From: DASVDE01 sp036381235
GTDB taxonomy: Bacteria; Actinomycetota; Thermoleophilia; Solirubrobacterales; 70-9
Assembly: GCA_036381235.1 (NCBI GenBank)
Contig: DASVDE010000035.1
Coordinates: 1-36,016 of the forward strand
Reading direction: 5' to 3'
DNA: 36,016 bases
Shown here piece after piece: positions 14,444 through 22,201 of this stretch. How positions within the stretch are numbered: position 1 is the stretch's first letter; each line of letters starts with the position of its first letter. Made by a program: the position numbers and the translations under genes. The notes under the pieces are model-generated. The model was not told where the DNA came from and did not search any database. It saw nothing but the letters and a program-made list of their open reading frames with translations.

Positions 14444-14483
14444 GACATGTCCGCGATCCGGCACCACCAAAGGGATCGAGAGA

Positions 14484-14557
<74 letters not shown>

Positions 14558-14634
14558 AGGGATTCCGGCGAAGCTTAGGGCCCCGACCGGGCTTGGATTA
14601 TCACAGGGACTCGCGGTCGGGGGCGGGCGATGGC

Positions 14635-15726
14635 TCAGGGTCGGTAGACGGAGAGGGTGAAGCGGCCTCCTCGCTCGCCGCGGCGCTCGACGATGGCGCG
14701 CAGGCTGCTCTGGCCGCAGGCAGTGAAACCGAGCAGGTGGCCGCGGCCGACATGGGTGGAGTCGCGCAGCTTGCGACCCAAGCGGTTGCGCAGGATCAGC
14801 TCGAAGACGCCTGGGGGGGCCTGCAGGCGAAGGCGAAGGCGGCCGTCGAGCGGGAGGCGGAAGGTCTTGCCGATCATGCGGCGCCCGCCGGCGTTCAGGC
14901 GGCCGCTGAAGGTCAAGCTTTGGCGACCGGCCCAAGGTTCGAGGACGTCGTGACGGATCGCAGCGAAGGCGGTTGCGTTCGGCCTCAGCGAATCGACCCA
15001 TGCCCAGCGCTGCGGCGCGTCGGGAAAGCGGTTGTAGGCGAAGGACTCGGCAAATGCCTCGCCGGGGTCCTGGAAGTAGTGGAAGCCCTCGTTACCCGGG
15101 AAGAGACGGCGGCTGCGCTGCCCCTGACAAACGTTCTTATAGGTCGACCAGCGGGGCGTTCCCCAGTCGATCGCCGGAGCGAACGGCGCCGGAGCGCGGC
15201 GGTGTTGGGCGACATGGTGGCCATACTCGTGGGCGAGCACGAACTCGCGGTTGGCTCCGTCGGAGGCATACGTCTCGTCGCCGCTGAGAATGATCCGGTT
15301 CTGGCTCGTGAAGTAGCAGGCCGCGGCGCCGTAACCGCAGTCGTATTCGATCTGGCGGGGTGTGTCGAGCTGGACGGTCAGCAGGTTCACCTCGCTGCTG
15401 TGGACCAGGGTGCCGATGAACGAGGCGATCGCCTGGGGGTCGGCGGCGTCGCAGGATTCCCTGCAGGCGCTGGTTACGGAGACCGCGATCGTCGCATCGG
15501 TGCCGTCGCCGATCGAGTAGCGACCCCATGTCGCTGCGGTTGTGGCGATGTGCGCGGAGAGGGCGCTTGGCGCCGTCCGCACAACGTCGCGCATCGGCAC
15601 CGCCGGGCGGGGCACGTCGAAGGCGCTGCGCGGCGGCGCCGTGCGGGCCACCACGGCAGCGGCCGTAACGGCGAAGAGGAGGATCATGGCTATGCCCGCA
15701 AGCGCCCCCGCCGGGCGCCGGCTCAC
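14635..15726 (-). CDS. Secreted/anchored neutral zinc metallopeptidase
   Basis: 363 aa. An N-terminal signal or anchor helix (ALAGIAMILLFAVTAAAVVA, residues 8-27) places the rest outside the membrane. The zinc-site motif is VLAHEYGHHVAQH with His166, Glu167 and His170, and DPGEAFAESFAYNRF (220-234) supplies the likely third ligand. Several Cys pairs (88/92, 130/137, 200) suit an oxidised compartment. The C-terminal ~110 residues (LTFSGRLNAGGRR to FTLSVYRP) look like a beta-sandwich accessory domain. Substrate unknown. The ATG overlaps the stop of the upstream peptidoglycan-binding gene by 4 bp, suggesting a wall-related operon. Confidence 0.85.
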   Translation of the reverse strand: MSRRPAGALAGIAMILLFAVTAAAVVARTAPPRSAFDVPRPAVPMRDVVRTAPSALSAHIATTAATWGRYSIGDGTDATIAVSVTSACRESCDAADPQAIASFIGTLVHSSEVNLLTVQLDTPRQIEYDCGYGAAACYFTSQNRIILSGDETYASDGANREFVLAHEYGHHVAQHRRAPAPFAPAIDWGTPRWSTYKNVCQGQRSRRLFPGNEGFHYFQDPGEAFAESFAYNRFPDAPQRWAWVDSLRPNATAFAAIRHDVLEPWAGRQSLTFSGRLNAGGRRMIGKTFRLPLDGRLRLRLQAPPGVFELILRNRLGRKLRDSTHVGRGHLLGFTACGQSSLRAIVERRGERGGRFTLSVYRP

Positions 15727-16928
15727 GGGGCGGGACCCGTGTCTATCTCATAGGCCTTCGCGGGGAGCGAGGCGGACTGGGGTTTGCCGGAAAGCGCGAG
15801 ACGGCCGGCCGTTGCTCCACCCTGATCGCGCCGGGAGGAGGCGGCGGCCCAGCTCGGGCGCACCGGAGGGACATCGAGCAGGGAGCTCCAGGTCGGATCG
15901 TCGACCTTGCCATTGACCGGAAGGCCGCGGGACTCTTGGAAGGAGCGCACCGCCGCACGAGTGAGCCGGCCGAAGACGCCGGTGATCGGCAGCCGCTGCC
16001 CGGCGCCAACGAGATGCGTCTGGGCCCAGACCACGAGGTCGCCGCGGCTGCCGCGCGTGAGAATCGGGTTGGAGACGATCGGCCGGTAGCCGACCAGCGG
16101 CCCGGCGATGTCCGCGCCGAGCGCGCCCCACTCCCTGCCGCTGGTCTCCTGCCAATCCCACCAGCTGACCGCCCCGCCATAGCTCGCGGCGAAGCGGCGG
16201 AATCGCCTCAGCGACTTCGGGCCCGGTCGCTCATAGGTCTGACCGATCGGGTGGATCGGGTGGTTCCAGAGCCGGTTGAAGAGATAGGTGTGCTCGAAGA
16301 CGGCGCGGACCGAGGTGCCGATCGTCTTCCAGTACATCTGTGGCTGGTTGTGGGTGGCGCCGCCTGGACCAAAGAAGACCGAATAGGGGAAGGCGGGGTG
16401 ATAGTCGACATACGGGAAGCCCGCGAGGGAGAGCGGGAAGTCGGGACCGATGCGTGCCCGCAGGGCGCGGATGTAGCGGTCGGCCGCCGCGTACTTGCCC
16501 TCGTATTGCCCCTCCGCATCGATGATCAGGCAGTCGGCGCCCTTGGCGACAGCGCCCGCGCCGACCTGGGCCTCGGCGACGGGCCGGTCGCCGTAGACGA
16601 ACTGCCAGGCGCAGACGTCCAGGCCACCCTGGTGGAGCGCCCCGACCAGGGAACGGGAGAACTGGCTCCAGACGTGGCCGGCGTCGCCCGCCTTCACATA
16701 GACGGCGCCGATCCCGTGACGCTCGGCGCGCGCAACGATGCGCGCGGGGTCGCCGCCGTCGGAGCGATCGACGTACCAAATCCACATCCCATGCCGATCG
16801 AAGGGGGAATCGGCTTCCGGCGCCTGACCTGCGCCGCCCGGCTCGGCGGTGCTGAAAGTGGGCGTATGAGCGATCAGTGCCATCAAGAACAAGATCGCCA
16901 GGAGCCCCAGGCGTCGGCCTGGCGCCAT
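15723..16928 (-). CDS. Secreted TIM-barrel-like protein with peptidoglycan-binding domain
   Basis: 401 aa from ATG 16928. That start begins MAPGRRLGLLAILFLMALIA, a standard signal peptide. The open frame reaches 17063, but the extra residues precede the signal and overlap the divergent gene. The mature part starts with RHGMWIWYVDRSDGGDPARI and runs through a glycoside-hydrolase-like barrel (GIGAVYVKAGDAG, DCLIIDAEGQYEGKYA with acidic residues on a strand end, QPQMYWKT, SWWDWQ). Near the C-terminus is a PG_binding_1 domain (GSRGDLVVWAQTHLVGAGQR, then ITGVFGRLTRAAVRSFQESR). Likely acts on or binds the cell wall. It overlaps the metallopeptidase gene. Confidence 0.83.
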   Translation of the reverse strand: MAPGRRLGLLAILFLMALIAHTPTFSTAEPGGAGQAPEADSPFDRHGMWIWYVDRSDGGDPARIVARAERHGIGAVYVKAGDAGHVWSQFSRSLVGALHQGGLDVCAWQFVYGDRPVAEAQVGAGAVAKGADCLIIDAEGQYEGKYAAADRYIRALRARIGPDFPLSLAGFPYVDYHPAFPYSVFFGPGGATHNQPQMYWKTIGTSVRAVFEHTYLFNRLWNHPIHPIGQTYERPGPKSLRRFRRFAASYGGAVSWWDWQETSGREWGALGADIAGPLVGYRPIVSNPILTRGSRGDLVVWAQTHLVGAGQRLPITGVFGRLTRAAVRSFQESRGLPVNGKVDDPTWSSLLDVPPVRPSWAAASSRRDQGGATAGRLALSGKPQSASLPAKAYEIDTGPAP

Positions 16929-17045
16929 GGTGCTTCTGACCCTCACATCGACTCTCAACACGGTAGCGGGCACAGCGCTGCGCGGGGAAAATTCATCGTC
17001 CACGGCTGTACCGAATCTGGACTCGCTTGTCTGAGCGGGTCTAGT

Positions 17046-18293
17046 ATGAGCAGGGTCCTCCATTCAGCGGTCTCGGACTTCGCCATTCGCCGTTCTCGCA
17101 AGATCCTGTGCATCGCCGGCCTCCTGGCCTGCGTGCTCACCGGCGCCGGAGAAGCGCTCGGGGCGGGAGCCCTGACCCGAGCCGGAGACAGCGGTGGAAG
17201 CGTCGCCGCCGAGCGCGGAGACCTGCAGCGCGCCTCCCTCTCCCAGGCCGGGCGGGAGCTGATCCTCACCGTGCGCACCGCGGCGCCGGTATCCCTCACC
17301 CGGCTCGACCGCTTCCCCGACACGCGCAGCGAGGACCGCTACCTCTGCCTGGAGTTGCGGCGCGCGGGGCGGCAGGGCCTGCGGCGGCTGTGCCTGGGCG
17401 GCGCGAAGGCCCGTCGCCGGATTGGATTGGAGCTGGTCAACGCAGCCGGCAAGGCGACGGAGAAGCGCACGCTGGCGACCCACGTGAAGCGGCCGCGCGC
17501 CGGCAAGCTGGCCGTGGCGCTGGAGCCGGCCGATGCGGGGCTGGCGCCGCACCGTTACCGCTGGCGGGTGGTGGAGGGGTGGCGCGGCTGCAGGCGGCTC
17601 GCGGACTGCCGCGAGGCTCTTCCCACCGACGCCGACCGCGTCTTCCGGCTGCGCCCGGTTCGCGAGGTCGGGTGCACCGGCGGCGGCGCGGGCCTGGTCA
17701 CCAACGGCTCGCGCGGGAGCAAGGTCGTCGCGCTGACGTTCGACGACGGTCCGAGCGACTACACCCCCGAGTTCTTGAAGGTGCTGCGCGACAAGCACGC
17801 GCGCGGCACCTTCTTCGAGATCGGCCAGGAGGTGGCCGGGCACGAAGCGACGATGCGGCAGATCCTCGCTGAGGGCAGCGAAATCGGCAACCACACCATG
17901 CATCACGGCTCCCTGCCCAGCTACGACGACCTGGCGGCGACCAGTGCCCGGATCGAGGCGGCGACCCATTTCCGGCCATGCCTGTTCCGGCCTCCCGGCG
18001 GGGGGGTCGACGCGGCGGTGATCGCTGCTGCCGGAGAGGCGGGCATGAGGACGGTCACCTGGGACGTGGACCCCTCGGACTGGACGAACCCCGGCTCTGG
18101 CGCAGTTTACGGCCGCGTCGTCGACGCGGCCAGGCCCGGCTCGATCATCCTCATGCACGACGGCGGTGGCGATCGCGGCGGCACCCTGGCGGCGCTGCCG
18201 CGGATCATCGACGCCCTGCGCGCGCGGGGCTACCGCTTCGCGACGGTGACCGAGCTGCTCGGCTACCGCGGGATCTACAAGCCATATGGTTGA
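17046..18293 (+). CDS. Secreted polysaccharide deacetylase (CE4/NodB family)
   Basis: 415 aa from ATG 17046. A signal/anchor segment (ILCIAGLLACVLTGAGEALG, residues 20-39) is followed by a ~190-residue non-catalytic region, then the NodB domain. The catalytic motifs are present: ALTFDDGPSDYTPEF with Asp233/Asp234, EIGNHTMHHGSL with His283 and His287, FRPPGGGVD, TWDVDPSDW and ILMHDGGGDRGGT. The enzyme removes acetyl groups from N-acetylated sugars, probably peptidoglycan or another wall glycan. The frame is open far upstream (to 15936), but that part is the antisense of the peptidoglycan-binding gene. The next gene follows after 3 bp. Confidence 0.9.
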   Translation: MSRVLHSAVSDFAIRRSRKILCIAGLLACVLTGAGEALGAGALTRAGDSGGSVAAERGDLQRASLSQAGRELILTVRTAAPVSLTRLDRFPDTRSEDRYLCLELRRAGRQGLRRLCLGGAKARRRIGLELVNAAGKATEKRTLATHVKRPRAGKLAVALEPADAGLAPHRYRWRVVEGWRGCRRLADCREALPTDADRVFRLRPVREVGCTGGGAGLVTNGSRGSKVVALTFDDGPSDYTPEFLKVLRDKHARGTFFEIGQEVAGHEATMRQILAEGSEIGNHTMHHGSLPSYDDLAATSARIEAATHFRPCLFRPPGGGVDAAVIAAAGEAGMRTVTWDVDPSDWTNPGSGAVYGRVVDAARPGSIILMHDGGGDRGGTLAALPRIIDALRARGYRFATVTELLGYRGIYKPYG

Positions 18294-18296
18294 GCG

Positions 18297-19043
18297 ATGA
18301 TCGTCGAGAGGACCGAGAATCCGATGTGGCTGTCGAACGCCTACCTCGTCGCCCCCGACGGAGGCGGCCAGGGAGTGCTGATCGACGGTAACGACGAATT
18401 GGGGCCCCTGATTGATCGGGCCGAGCGCGACGGCATCGAGATCACCCACGTGCTCGTCACCCACCCCCACCTCGACCACATCGCTGGGCTCACCGAGGCC
18501 CGCGAGCGACTAGGCAACCCGCCGCTGGTGGCCCATCCCGATGCGGCGGCGGAGATCGAGGCCGAGGTCGCGGTGACGCTGGAGGACGGCGAGGAGCTGC
18601 AGGCGGGCGGGCTGTCGGTGAAGGCGATCTCCACGCCGGGGCACGCGGCCGGCCACCTCGCCTACCTCCTCGACGGCAGCGACGTCTTCACCGCCGACGT
18701 CCTCTTCAAGGGCACGGTCGGCGGCACGATGGCGCCCGGGGCGAGCGGCCTCGACGACCTGCAGGCGTCGGTGATGACGCTGATGGAGCTGCCGCCCGAG
18801 ACCCGCGTTCACCCCGGCCACCGCGAGCCGACGACGATCGGCGAGGAGTGGGAGTCCAACCCGTTCGTGCGGGTCTGGCGCGGACTCGATGAGACGGGTG
18901 AGGAAAGTTGCACCGTCTGGGACCGGCCGGCGACGCTGAAGCTCTGGGCCCCCGACTACGACGGCGGCAACAAGGCGTGGGTCCGCTTCGAGGACAGCGG
19001 CGAGGAGGCGATCGTCGGCGGCTCGCAGGTCAAGCGCGGCTGA
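18297..19043 (+). CDS. Metallo-beta-lactamase-fold hydrolase (glyoxalase II-like)
   Basis: 248 aa cytoplasmic MBL-fold protein. The metal motif THPHLDH (His56, His58, Asp60, His61) is followed by STPGHAAGHLAYLL (His116), DVFTADVLFKGTVGG with the bridging Asp near 134, and a C-terminal VHPGHREPTTIGEE His. This arrangement fits the glyoxalase II/YcbL branch, hydrolysing thioesters such as S-lactoylglutathione analogues; the real substrate is unknown. It is probably translated together with the deacetylase (3 bp gap). A terminator hairpin follows 18 bp after the stop. Confidence 0.88.
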   Translation: MIVERTENPMWLSNAYLVAPDGGGQGVLIDGNDELGPLIDRAERDGIEITHVLVTHPHLDHIAGLTEARERLGNPPLVAHPDAAAEIEAEVAVTLEDGEELQAGGLSVKAISTPGHAAGHLAYLLDGSDVFTADVLFKGTVGGTMAPGASGLDDLQASVMTLMELPPETRVHPGHREPTTIGEEWESNPFVRVWRGLDETGEESCTVWDRPATLKLWAPDYDGGNKAWVRFEDSGEEAIVGGSQVKRG

Positions 19044-19061
19044 CCTAGCGCCGGCAACACG

Positions 19062-19089
19062 ACGAGACCCCGCCGGAGCGGGGCCTCGT
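19062..19089. terminator. Strong bidirectional hairpin between convergent genes
   Basis: A 12-bp stem with one mismatch (19062-19073 with 19078-19089, CGGA loop, core CCCCGC/GCGGGG) lies between the MBL-fold gene and the convergent secreted-protein gene. No T-run follows on either strand, common for terminators in high-GC actinobacteria. Confidence 0.7.
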
Positions 19090-19115
19090 GTGCCAGGGAG
19101 TTGTGGGGGAGGGCG

Positions 19116-19757
19116 CTAGCGGATGACCGCCTCCATCAGCAACCAGCAGCCGTCGGTGTCGCTGGCGGGGCTGAAACCACCGCTCTGCAGCAGGGCCGGC
19201 TGGTAGATCAGCGTGTTGTCGCCGCCCGAGGAGCAGCGGACCATCGAGGTGTAGTTGCCGCGCAGGGCCAGCTGCTGGCCCTTCTTGACCGGCACGTTCA
19301 CCTTGAAGGACTCGACGCGGTAGCTGCCGCTGTCCCAGTTGGCGTCGCTCTGGCCCTGGTAGGAGATCTTCGGGCCGCCGGCCACGATCTTGGCCTCGTT
19401 GGTCCCCTGCAGAGTGGAGAGCTTCACCTTGGCAACCTGGAGGCGGAAGCTGCCGGGGCCGCCGGCGATCACGCGGATCCGTTTGATCGTTCCCGTCCTC
19501 GGGGCATACTGACCGCCGTCGGGACGGCCATAGGCCTCGTTTTGAATCATCGTGCAAGGGGTGCCTGGGCTGTCCTGGCTGCAGGGGTGGGCAGGCAGCG
19601 AGTTGGACGGTTGCACCGTCGGGTCCAGCTGGGAGCCGAACTTGACGGGCCCCGAGGCGAGGCCGGCGGCCGGGATCGACATCATCGCGACGCCGGCGAG
19701 GGCGACGGCGAGGCCGGTGAGGCGGATGAACTTGGGAGTGGTGCGGTTGCGGGTCAT
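19116..19757 (-). CDS. Secreted hypothetical protein
   Basis: 213 aa with a clear signal peptide (LTGLAVALAGVAMMSIPAAG, ending near residue 34 at LASG). The mature part is beta-rich with three or four Cys (HPCSQDSPGTPCTM, VRCSSGG, DGCWLLM), suggesting disulfides, and a KVNVPVKKGQQLALRGNY segment typical of a jelly-roll or beta-sandwich. I do not recognise a named family; similar secreted proteins are common in Solirubrobacter-like genomes. It is transcribed alone, with the bidirectional hairpin at its 3' end and the divergent FHA gene 122 bp upstream. Confidence 0.72.
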   Translation of the reverse strand: MTRNRTTPKFIRLTGLAVALAGVAMMSIPAAGLASGPVKFGSQLDPTVQPSNSLPAHPCSQDSPGTPCTMIQNEAYGRPDGGQYAPRTGTIKRIRVIAGGPGSFRLQVAKVKLSTLQGTNEAKIVAGGPKISYQGQSDANWDSGSYRVESFKVNVPVKKGQQLALRGNYTSMVRCSSGGDNTLIYQPALLQSGGFSPASDTDGCWLLMEAVIR

Positions 19758-19879
19758 GAGGGTCTCCTGTCGGTTGTCTTGATTCCCGTGTGACCGCAGC
19801 TTCGCCCGGAGGGGCCGCGACGCCCAGGGGACCCAGGGGTGGACTCGCTCACCCCTTCCGGTCGTAGGATCGGCGCACC

Positions 19880-20536
19880 ATGACCAGCGCTCCCGAGCTC
19901 AAGGCTCAGATCGAGGCCGAGCGCGCCGGGCGGCCGTTCCTCGTCTTTCGCAGCGGGGAGGACGAGCAGCGGATCGTGACCGTCGCGGAGGGAGAAAGCG
20001 GGCTCTGGGTGGGGCGCGGAGGCTCAGCCGACGTGCGGCTGGATTGGGACGAGGAGGTCTCCGCCCTGCACGCCCAGATCGAGGTCGTCCGCGACGAGTG
20101 CACGCTTCGCGACGACGGCCTCTCCCGCAACGGCTCCTTCGTCAACGACGAGAGGGTGCATGGGCGCCGGCTGCTGCGCGACGGCGACCGGCTGCGCTTC
20201 GGCCGCACCGCCGTCCTCTTCCGGCGACCCGGGGACTCGGCGCCGGAGGCCACCGTGGTGGCGAGCGAGGTTCCCGCCGCGGCCACCGTCTCCCCCGGTC
20301 AGCGCCGCGTCCTCCTCGCCCTCTGCCGACCCTTCAAAGACGGCAACGCCTTCGCGACGCCCGCCACCAACCAGGCGATCGCCGAGGAGCTGCACCTCAG
20401 CGTCGACGCGGTGAAGACCCATCTGCGGGCGCTGTTCGAGAAGCTCGAGGTCGGGGAGCTGCCGCAGAACCAGAAGCGAGTCGCGCTCGCCGAGCGCGCG
20501 CTGCAAAGCGGCGTCGTCGCCAGGCAGGAGCTCTAA
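19880..20536 (+). CDS. FHA domain protein with C-terminal helix-turn-helix
   Basis: 218 aa. The FHA phosphothreonine-binding domain spans about 20-115 (VGRGGSADVRLDWDEEVSALHAQI with the conserved GR and S/H, then LSRNGSFVNDERV). A C-terminal winged or LuxR-like HTH follows (about 140-210: GQRRVLLALCRP, TNQAIAEELHLSVDAVKTHL, RALFEKLEVGELPQ). It probably links Ser/Thr kinase signalling to transcription. A TAGGAT at 19865-19870 lies 9 bp before the ATG, so transcription may start at or near the start codon; the -35 is unclear. No kinase gene is adjacent; the FtsH-like protease lies 97 bp downstream on the same strand. Confidence 0.88.
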   Translation: MTSAPELKAQIEAERAGRPFLVFRSGEDEQRIVTVAEGESGLWVGRGGSADVRLDWDEEVSALHAQIEVVRDECTLRDDGLSRNGSFVNDERVHGRRLLRDGDRLRFGRTAVLFRRPGDSAPEATVVASEVPAAATVSPGQRRVLLALCRPFKDGNAFATPATNQAIAEELHLSVDAVKTHLRALFEKLEVGELPQNQKRVALAERALQSGVVARQEL

Positions 20537-20605
20537 CCGGGCACCGAATCGTCGGCTGGACGCATATGCGATTGGAGGACCGGAGGGCAACCCCCACACT
20601 CCTTT

Positions 20606-20619
20606 CACGCTTCGGCGTG
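20606..20619 (+). promoter_or_regulatory. UUCG-capped hairpin in the ftsH-like leader
   Basis: CACGC-TTCG-GCGTG forms a 5-bp stem with a UUCG-type tetraloop 14 bp upstream of the protease start codon, after the FHA gene. It could attenuate read-through, stabilise the mRNA end or act as a weak terminator. There is no T-run. Confidence 0.35.
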
Positions 20620-20633
20620 GGCAGGGAAACAAA

Positions 20634-22187
20634 ATGCACCTGAGCCAAGCACTTCAGGCTTCTGACATCCAGCGCTTCGCCTTCGACTGGTACCCCGTCT
20701 TCGGGGTGATCTTCATGTTCGGGCTGCTGCTGGTCTTCTTCAAGCTGCTGCGCGGGACGATGGGCACGACCAAGCCCGAAACGGTGAAGGCGAGCAGCAC
20801 GGCGCCGGTGCTGTGGGAGGAGGTGCAGGGAGTCGACGCCGCCAAGGACGAGCTGATGGACGTCGCCGAGTGGCTGCGTGATCCGGAGCGGTTCGCGGCG
20901 CTGGGGGCGCGGCCGCCGCGCGGCGTGCTGCTGTTCGGCCCGCCCGGGACGGGCAAGACGATGCTGGCGCGCGCCGTCGCGGCACAGGCCGGCGTCGACT
21001 TCTTCTCCGCCTCCGGATCGAGCTTCGTCGAGATGTTCGTCGGCAGGGGGGCGGCGCGGATCCGGCGGCTGTTCAAGGAGGCGCGCAAGTCCGGGCGGGC
21101 GGTGATCTTCATCGATGAGCTGGATGCGGTCGGCGGCGCCCGCGGCGGGGCCGGCGACGGCGGCTCCAGCGAGCGCGAGCAGGCACTCAACCAGTTGCTG
21201 GTCGAGCTGGACGGCTTCGAGAAGGACCCCGGGACGGTGATCGTGATCGCCGCCTCCAACCACGTCGACAAGCTCGACCACGCGCTGCTGCGGCCGGGGC
21301 GTTTCGACCGCCAGGTGCTGGTTGCGCCGCCGAGCCGCGAGGGGCGTGAGGCGATCCTCCGCGCCCACGCGCGCGGCAAGCCGCTCGCCGAGGACCTCGA
21401 TTTGACCGACGTCGCGCGCAAGACGACGGGAATGACCGGAGCCCAGCTCGCCAATGCCCTGAACGAGGGGGCGATCATCGCCGGGCGGGCCGGCCGGGAG
21501 GCGATGTCGCGCGAAGACCTCGACGAGGCCCTGCTGCGTCAGTCGGTCGGCTCGCAGCAGGCGCGGCGCCTGGGCGCGAAGGAGCAGCGGATCGTCGCCT
21601 ACCACGAGGCGGGACACGCGCTCTGCCGGCGCCTGGTCGGTCTCGACCCGCCGGAGATCCTCAGCATCGTGCCGCGCGGCCCGGCGCTGGGCTTCGTCGC
21701 CCACTCGCCGCAGGAGGACAGCTATCTGAAGTCTCGCGACGAGCTGCTTGACGAGATCGTCACCCTGCTGGGCGGTCGGGCCGCCGAGGAGGAGGTGTTC
21801 GGCGAGTCCTATACCGGCGCCGTGGACGACCTGGCACGTGTGCACGCGGTCTGCAAACAGATGGTCTGCGAGTTCGGGATGGGGTTGCGGGCCGACGTCG
21901 ACGGCCACGCGCCGATCGCACTGCCGACCGGCGACTACGCCCTCTCGGACAGCACCCGCCGCGACGTCGACCTCGGCGCCATGCACCTTGCCCGCGACGC
22001 CTACTCCCGCGCTCGTGGGCTACTGAGGGCGAACCGCAAATGCCTCGACGACCTGGCGGCGATGGCGCTCGAGCGCGAGACGCTGACCCGCGAGGACCTG
22101 GATGAGATCTTCGCCGCCCATGAGTTGGGCGACCCGGCGCCGGCGCCGGGTGTCGGCACGGCGGTCGCCTCGCTCAGCGACGAGTAG
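20634..22187 (+). CDS. ftsH: FtsH-like membrane AAA+ zinc protease, short form
   Basis: 517 aa. A single N-terminal membrane helix (VFGVIFMFGLLLVFFKLL, 22-39) is followed by the AAA+ module: Walker A GPPGTGKT (102-109), pore loop EMFVG (133-137), Walker B VIFIDELDAVGG (157-168) and SRH LLRPGRFDRQ. The M41 protease carries HEAGH (His324, Glu325, His328) and a third-ligand segment TGAVDDLARV. Catalytic residues are complete, so it should unfold and degrade proteins at the membrane. It is roughly 100 residues shorter than ordinary FtsH because the first membrane helix and the extracytoplasmic domain are missing. It is likely a paralog beside a full-length FtsH elsewhere. ATG chosen; ribosome site weak (GCAGGGA). 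Confidence 0.92.
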   Translation: MHLSQALQASDIQRFAFDWYPVFGVIFMFGLLLVFFKLLRGTMGTTKPETVKASSTAPVLWEEVQGVDAAKDELMDVAEWLRDPERFAALGARPPRGVLLFGPPGTGKTMLARAVAAQAGVDFFSASGSSFVEMFVGRGAARIRRLFKEARKSGRAVIFIDELDAVGGARGGAGDGGSSEREQALNQLLVELDGFEKDPGTVIVIAASNHVDKLDHALLRPGRFDRQVLVAPPSREGREAILRAHARGKPLAEDLDLTDVARKTTGMTGAQLANALNEGAIIAGRAGREAMSREDLDEALLRQSVGSQQARRLGAKEQRIVAYHEAGHALCRRLVGLDPPEILSIVPRGPALGFVAHSPQEDSYLKSRDELLDEIVTLLGGRAAEEEVFGESYTGAVDDLARVHAVCKQMVCEFGMGLRADVDGHAPIALPTGDYALSDSTRRDVDLGAMHLARDAYSRARGLLRANRKCLDDLAAMALERETLTREDLDEIFAAHELGDPAPAPGVGTAVASLSDE

Positions 22188-22201
22188 CGCCGCGGTTCTT
22201 C

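Larger units (their letters stand above)
6438..14483. mobile_element. Candidate decayed genomic island (integrase remnant to tRNA-Asp)
   Basis: The stretch between the dead integrase and the 3' end of the tRNA-Asp gene holds only accessory genes (ubiquitin-like conjugation module, Ntn hydrolase, HTH, HNH-like and unknown proteins). Parts of it, especially 8.9-9.05 kb and 13.4-14.4 kb, are visibly less GC-rich than the flanks. The tRNA-Asp gene is on the minus strand, so its 3' end faces the block, as expected for tRNA-targeted integration. I found no direct repeat of the tRNA 3' end near 6.1-6.5 kb, so the left boundary and the attachment site are unproven. The limits given are working limits. 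Confidence 0.35.

Noticed and set aside
15936..17045. Open extension upstream of the polysaccharide deacetylase
   Set aside because: This part is antisense to the peptidoglycan-binding protein. The signal peptide starts only after ATG 17046.
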